Below, piece after piece: positions 6,502 through 9,913 of a stretch of 9,913 bases of DNA (positions within the stretch are counted from its first letter, which is position 1; each line of letters starts with the position of its first letter). The notes under the pieces are model-generated. The model was not told where the DNA came from, ran no database searches, and was given only the letters and a program-made list of their open reading frames with translations. Source of the stretch: Bacteroidota bacterium (lineage in GTDB: Bacteria; Bacteroidota; Bacteroidia; Chitinophagales; Saprospiraceae); contig JAGWYI010000108.1 in assembly GCA_018969455.1 (NCBI GenBank), positions 1 through 9,913 on the forward strand. The letters are read 5' to 3'. A program made the translations under genes and the position numbers.

Positions 6502-6533
6502 CGGGAGGCTGCGTTAAAATTGCGTTTTTCCCG
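6502..6533 (+). promoter_or_regulatory. rpsL leader hairpin
   Basis: Just after the predicted transcription start, CGGGA (6502-6506) can pair with TCCCG (6529-6533), with AAAA/TTTT (6516-6519 and 6525-6528) able to pair inside. The stem is short. It could be a leader control element of the ribosomal operon, or chance. Confidence 0.25.
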
Positions 6534-6575
6534 TTGATTTTGAACAAGTTATAACATTTTCGATCATACGCATTT

Positions 6576-6950
6576 ATGCCTACGATTAATCAGATGGTCC
6601 GTCAGGGCCGTGAAAAAGTTGAATACAAAAGTAAGAGCCGTGCTTTGAGCGCAAGCCCACAGAAGCGCGGCGTGTGTACCCGTGTGTACACCACCACCCC
6701 TAAGAAGCCAAACTCTGCGTTGCGTAAAGTGGCGAAGGTGCGTTTGGTAAACGGGATTGAGGTAATTTGCTACATTCCGGGAGAGGGACATAACCTGCAG
6801 GAGCACTCGATTGTATTGGTGCGCGGCGGTCGTGTAAAAGACCTGCCGGGGGTACGTTACACCATTGTACGGGGTGCGTTGGATACCGCTGGTGTAAACA
6901 ACCGCAAAAAAAGCCGTTCCAAATACGGCACGAAGCGTCCGAAGAAATAA
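6576..6950 (+). CDS. rpsL: 30S ribosomal protein S12
   Basis: A full-length S12 of 124 residues, the usual bacterial size, starting MPTINQMVRQGR and ending KYGTKRPKK. S12 sits at the 30S/50S interface next to the decoding centre and takes part in checking codon-anticodon pairing. Landmarks: TTTPKKPNSALRKVAKVRL (39-57) and the loop VRGGRVKDLPGVRY (82-95). K43 and K88 (K42 and K87 in the numbering without Met) are wild type, so no classical streptomycin-resistance change is present. D89 is the site that RimO methylthiolates in other bacteria. The A/T-rich leader lacks a Shine-Dalgarno site, as is normal in this phylum. A good promoter lies about 90 bp upstream. It is the first gene of the cluster; a strong hairpin fills the 59-bp gap to rpsG. 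Confidence 0.98.
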   Translation: MPTINQMVRQGREKVEYKSKSRALSASPQKRGVCTRVYTTTPKKPNSALRKVAKVRLVNGIEVICYIPGEGHNLQEHSIVLVRGGRVKDLPGVRYTIVRGALDTAGVNNRKKSRSKYGTKRPKK

Positions 6951-6954
6951 TTTC

Positions 6955-6992
6955 GTTTGTTTCAGTTTAATGTTCCTTAATCTGAAACAAAC
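6955..6992 (+). promoter_or_regulatory. rpsL-rpsG intercistronic hairpin, candidate S7 autoregulatory element
   Basis: GTTTGTTTCAG (6955-6965) pairs perfectly with CTGAAACAAAC (6982-6992). After one T/T mismatch, TTAA (6967-6970) pairs with TTAA (6977-6980) around the loop TGTTCC. It fills most of the space between the rpsL stop and the rpsG start (7010). In E. coli, S7 represses translation by binding the rpsL-rpsG intercistronic RNA; a similar role here is inference from position. The stem is AU-rich and followed by ATCAATTTTTATA, so partial termination is another reading. Confidence 0.5.
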
Positions 6993-7009
6993 ATCAATTT
7001 TTATACAAC

Positions 7010-7477
7010 ATGCGTAAACACAAACCGAAACCTCGAGTATTGGCCGGTGACCCGCGTTACAATGACACAATGGTAACCCGTTTTGTCAACAACCTGATGT
7101 GGGACGGCAAGAAGAGCGTTGCTTTTGGTCTTTTTTACAATGCATTGGACATTGTAAAAAACCGCACGAACGAGGACGAGTTGCAAATTTGGAAAAAAGC
7201 GTTGAACAACGTAATGCCACAAGTGGAAGTGCGCAGCCGCCGTATTGGGGGCGCCACCTTCCAAATTCCGACGGAACTTCCTGCCAACCGCAAGATTTCT
7301 ATCGGAATGAAGTGGATGATCAAATATGCACGCGCCCGCAGTGGTAAAGGGATGGCCGAGAAACTTGCAGCAGAAATTATTGCAGCAAGCAAGGGTGAAG
7401 GTAGCGCCGTAAAAAAGCGTGAAGACACCCACAAAATGGCAGAAGCAAACCGCGCGTTTGCTCACTTCCGCGCGTAA
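7010..7477 (+). CDS. rpsG: 30S ribosomal protein S7
   Basis: A complete S7 of 155 residues (the family is usually about 155-160). S7 nucleates assembly of the 30S head by binding the 3' major domain of 16S rRNA, and lies near the E site. Landmarks: MRKHKPKPRVLAGDPRYND at the start, VTRFVNNLMWDGKKSVA (22-38), the beta-hairpin motif VEVRSRRIGGATFQIP and the C-terminal KKREDTHKMAEANRAFAHFRA. The start is ATG 7010 with an A-rich leader (CAACATG) and no Shine-Dalgarno site. It is the second gene of the cluster, 59 bp after rpsL. It is followed by 286 bp before fusA, with a terminator-like hairpin. S7 is the autoregulator of this operon in E. coli; whether that holds in Bacteroidota cannot be seen here. 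Confidence 0.98.
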   Translation: MRKHKPKPRVLAGDPRYNDTMVTRFVNNLMWDGKKSVAFGLFYNALDIVKNRTNEDELQIWKKALNNVMPQVEVRSRRIGGATFQIPTELPANRKISIGMKWMIKYARARSGKGMAEKLAAEIIAASKGEGSAVKKREDTHKMAEANRAFAHFRA

Positions 7478-7499
7478 GCGTTCGGTGCGCCGAAACAAT

Positions 7500-7564
7500 A
7501 CCGTCGGAAATTGCCTGGTGTCGCGCTTACTGCCTGCACCCGACAATTTTCGGCGGTTTTGGTG
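7500..7564 (+). terminator. Terminator-like hairpin between rpsG and fusA
   Basis: CCGTCGGAAATTG (7501-7513) pairs over all 13 positions with CAATTTTCGGCGG (7544-7556), counting two G-U pairs; A7500/T7557 can add one more. In the 30-nt loop, GGTG (7517-7520) can pair with CACC (7537-7540). TTTT follows at 7557-7560, then GGTGTTTTT. The loop is large and the T tract interrupted, so this may be an attenuator that lowers readthrough into fusA. Confidence 0.5.
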
Positions 7565-7575
7565 TTTTTAAAGGG

Positions 7576-7605
7576 TTTGAAAACAAAAACATGCTTTTAT
7601 TTTTC
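7576..7605 (+). promoter_or_regulatory. Possible fusA promoter
   Basis: TTTG (7576-7579) lies 18 bp before TATTTTTC (7598-7605), which matches TAnnTTTG at seven of eight positions. A weaker alternative is TACATTTT at 7658-7665. Either would let fusA be transcribed separately after the hairpin at 7500-7557, with an untranslated leader of roughly 100-150 nt. Motif match only. Confidence 0.33.
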
Positions 7606-7763
7606 AAAACTTTAAAATGTCAGTACGCTGTTTCGCCCAATTTATAAAAAGCAAGAGTACATTTTATTGCCGCAAGCAATACTTTGTTTCAGAATAAGGC
7701 CCCAAAGCCATTCCTCTTTTATCTCAACATTTCACTCTTAACTCATAACGCAACTAAAAAGTT

Positions 7764-9893
7764 ATGGCAACGGACCTCCGGTTTACCCGAAACATCGGTA
7801 TTGCGGCGCACATCGACGCCGGTAAAACCACTACTACCGAACGTATTCTTTATTACACAGGTGTAAACCACAAAATCGGTGAAGTACACGAAGGCGCTGC
7901 TACCATGGACTGGATGGAGCAGGAGCAAGAGCGCGGTATTACCATCACCTCTGCTGCTACCAAATGTACTTGGACAGTAGAAGATCAGAAATTCGACTTT
8001 AACATCATTGACACCCCAGGCCACGTTGACTTTACCGTAGAGGTAAACCGCTCCTTGCGTGTACTCGATGGTTTGGTGTTCCTGTTTTCTGCTGTTGACG
8101 GTGTTGAACCTCAATCCGAAACCAACTGGCGTTTGGCAGATAACTATAAAGTTCCCCGCATCGCATTCGTTAATAAAATGGACCGTGCCGGTTCCGACTT
8201 TTTCATGGTGGTAAAAGACATGAAAGCGAAACTGGGCGCCAATGCCATTCCGCTGCAAGTACCCATCGGCGCCGAACACAACTTCAAAGGGGTGGTTGAC
8301 CTCGTTACCAACCAGGCTATCGTGTGGAACGAACACGACCAAGGCATGACTTATGAAGTGGTAGCCATTCCCGATGACCTGAAAACCACGGTAGCAGAAC
8401 AACGCCAAATTCTGATTGAAGAAATTGCTGCATACGATGACAATTTGATGGAAAAATTCTTTGAAGATCCTGATTCCATCACCATCGAAGAAATGCGCGC
8501 TGCCGTTCGTGCCGCTGTGTGCGACATGAAAATGACGCCAGTTATGTGCGGCTCTGCCTTTAAAAATAAAGGCGTACAAGCTTGTCTCGATGCTGTTTGC
8601 TATTTCTTGCCTTCTCCGCTGGATATCGATGCCGTTAAAGGAACCGATCCCAGAACTGATGAAGAAATTTCCCGCAAACCATCCGTGGAGGAACCATTCG
8701 CGGCCCTCGCGTTCAAAATTGCCACCGACCCATTCGTAGGTCGCCTTTGCTTTATTCGCGTTTATTCCGGTAAACTCGACGCTGGATCATACGTGTTGAA
8801 CACCCGCACCGGCGACAAAGAACGGATTTCGCGTTTGTACCAGATGCACGCCAACAAACAAAACCCAATCGAAAAAGTAGAAGCAGGTGACATTGCTGCT
8901 GCTGTTGGTTTTAAAGATATTCGTACCGGCGATACCTTGTGCGATGTAGACAAACCCATCGTGCTCGAAAGTATGGTGTTCCCCGAACCGGTTATCGGTT
9001 TGGCAATCGAGCCTAAAACCCAGAAAGACCTCGACAAGCTGGGTATGTCGCTCAACAAACTCGCTGAAGAGGATCCAACCTTCCGCGTACGGTATGATGA
9101 AGATACCAACCAAACCGTTATTTCCGGTATGGGTGAGTTGCACCTCGAGATCATTGTCGACCGCTTGCGTCGCGAATTTAAAGTAGAATGTAACCAAGGC
9201 GCGCCTCAGGTTAATTACAAGGAGGCGCTTACTAAAACGGTTAACCACCGCGAACGCTTGAAAAAACAAACGGGTGGCTCGGGTCTCTTCGCAGATATGG
9301 AGTTTTTCCTCGGCCCTGCCGATGAAGCATTCCTGGAATCGGAAGAATTCAAATCCGGCAAGAAAAAACTGCAATTCGAATGGGCAATTGTGGGTGGTGC
9401 GATCGATAAAAACTACCAAAAACCAATCATCGATGGTTTCAACCAAATGATGAGCAATGGTATTTTGGCTGGTTATAACATCGACTCCATGAAAGTTAAG
9501 GTGGTAGACGGTAGCATGCACGCTGTGGACTCTAAGCCAATCGCATTTGAATTGTGTGCGAAAGAAGGTTTCCGCGCCGCTGCTCCGGGTTGTAAACCAC
9601 AAATCATGGAGCCAATCATGAAACTGGAGGTTATTACTCCGGAAGAATACGTAGGCCCGGTTATCGGTGACTTGAACCGTCGCCGCGGTTTGCCTAAAGG
9701 ACAGGAAACCCGTATGGGTGGCGCTGTCGCCATTCAGGCTGAAGTGCCGCTGGCTGAAATGTTTGGCTATGTAACACAGTTGCGTACCCTCACTTCCGGT
9801 CGTGCGTCTTCTACCATGGAATTTAGCCACTACGCACCGGCTCCAGATGCAATTGCAAAACAAGTGATTGAAAAATCAAAAGCAGGCAAATAA
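7764..9893 (+). CDS. fusA: Elongation factor G
   Basis: A complete 709-residue EF-G, the GTPase that drives translocation of tRNA and mRNA and, with RRF, ribosome recycling. G-domain motifs are intact: P-loop AHIDAGKTT (15-23), switch I RGITIT (57-62), DTPGHVD (83-89), NKMD (137-140) and GSA (263-265). Domain II begins near 308. Domain III carries GMGELHLEIIVDRL (from about 456). Domain IV runs from about 485, with the tip motif MHAVDS, where H586 appears to match the E. coli translocation histidine H583. Domain V starts near 616 (EPIMKLEVITPEEYVG). The full GTPase motif set and its place in the rpsL-rpsG cluster make this the housekeeping EF-G and not the divergent EF-G2 paralogue found in many Bacteroidota. 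The start ATG 7764 has an A-rich leader (ACTAAAAAGTT). The 20 bases after the stop show nothing; in related genomes rpsJ and the S10 cluster often follow. Confidence 0.98.
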   Translation: MATDLRFTRNIGIAAHIDAGKTTTTERILYYTGVNHKIGEVHEGAATMDWMEQEQERGITITSAATKCTWTVEDQKFDFNIIDTPGHVDFTVEVNRSLRVLDGLVFLFSAVDGVEPQSETNWRLADNYKVPRIAFVNKMDRAGSDFFMVVKDMKAKLGANAIPLQVPIGAEHNFKGVVDLVTNQAIVWNEHDQGMTYEVVAIPDDLKTTVAEQRQILIEEIAAYDDNLMEKFFEDPDSITIEEMRAAVRAAVCDMKMTPVMCGSAFKNKGVQACLDAVCYFLPSPLDIDAVKGTDPRTDEEISRKPSVEEPFAALAFKIATDPFVGRLCFIRVYSGKLDAGSYVLNTRTGDKERISRLYQMHANKQNPIEKVEAGDIAAAVGFKDIRTGDTLCDVDKPIVLESMVFPEPVIGLAIEPKTQKDLDKLGMSLNKLAEEDPTFRVRYDEDTNQTVISGMGELHLEIIVDRLRREFKVECNQGAPQVNYKEALTKTVNHRERLKKQTGGSGLFADMEFFLGPADEAFLESEEFKSGKKKLQFEWAIVGGAIDKNYQKPIIDGFNQMMSNGILAGYNIDSMKVKVVDGSMHAVDSKPIAFELCAKEGFRAAAPGCKPQIMEPIMKLEVITPEEYVGPVIGDLNRRRGLPKGQETRMGGAVAIQAEVPLAEMFGYVTQLRTLTSGRASSTMEFSHYAPAPDAIAKQVIEKSKAGK

Positions 9894-9913
9894 TATCTGT
9901 TTGTTTTTGATCC

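Larger units (their letters stand above)
6183..6575. other. 393-bp divergent intergenic region between the OmpA-family gene and rpsL
   Basis: This AT-rich stretch has no credible gene. It holds a 6-3-6 palindrome at 6283-6297, a 6-1-6 palindrome at 6316-6328, the rpsL promoter near 6459-6490 and a leader hairpin at 6502-6533. I could not find a convincing TAnnTTTG promoter for the minus-strand gene. Confidence 0.6.

Noticed and set aside
6576..6950. Possible streptomycin-resistance changes in S12
   Set aside because: K43, K88 and P91 (with Met counted) are the wild-type residues.
7743..8579. Long minus-strand open frame (278 codons) opposite fusA
   Set aside because: Antisense shadow of a certain EF-G gene; Cys/Phe/His-rich translation with no recognisable motif.
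8787..9863. Long minus-strand open frame (358 codons) opposite the 3' half of fusA
   Set aside because: Fully inside fusA on the opposite strand and lacking protein-like composition; produced by the codon bias of fusA.

Overview
The window looks like a chromosomal stretch of a member of the Bacteroidota. Evidence for this: a PorQ-like component of the type IX secretion system (T9SS), a secreted protein ending in a T9SS sorting domain, A-rich leaders instead of Shine-Dalgarno sites, and a TAnnTTTG-type promoter in front of rpsL. A Saprospiria-like organism is my guess from general protein flavour; the sequence does not prove it. The window is mostly ordinary core genome with a few accessory features, and I found no defence, toxin or biosynthetic system.

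Region 1 (1-1123): the 3' end of a secreted protein with two PDZ domains, an odd Trp/Asp/Asn linker and a C-terminal T9SS sorting domain, closed by a strong intrinsic terminator. Region 2 (1258-2322): an unrecognised 354-residue cytoplasmic protein whose N-terminus resembles a degenerate WGR domain. Region 3 (2305-2470): a 104-bp AT-rich element with perfect 15-bp terminal inverted repeats, flanked by perfect 31-bp direct repeats. It reads as a MITE-like insertion with an unusually long target duplication, placed at the stop codon of the preceding gene. Region 4 (2543-4292): a lipoprotein built of six YwqK/MORN-like repeats, followed after 43 bp by porQ.

Region 5 (4327-6182, minus strand): an OmpA-family peptidoglycan-binding protein with an N-terminal carboxypeptidase-regulatory-like domain, then a small exported Pro/Ala/Lys-rich protein. 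A hairpin lies between the two genes. Region 6 (6183-6575): a 393-bp divergent intergenic region with the rpsL promoter and two short palindromes. Region 7 (6576-9893): the str-type cluster rpsL-rpsG-fusA. It has a perfect 11-bp intercistronic hairpin between rpsL and rpsG, and a terminator-like hairpin followed by a possible separate promoter between rpsG and fusA.

Functional links: PorQ belongs to the outer-membrane machinery that processes and attaches proteins with the kind of C-terminal domain seen on the first gene. The OmpA-family protein probably ties the outer membrane to peptidoglycan. rpsL, rpsG and fusA supply the 30S decoding and head proteins and the translocase. The most noteworthy items are the MITE-like insertion, the hairpins inside the ribosomal cluster, and the orphan WGR-like protein.
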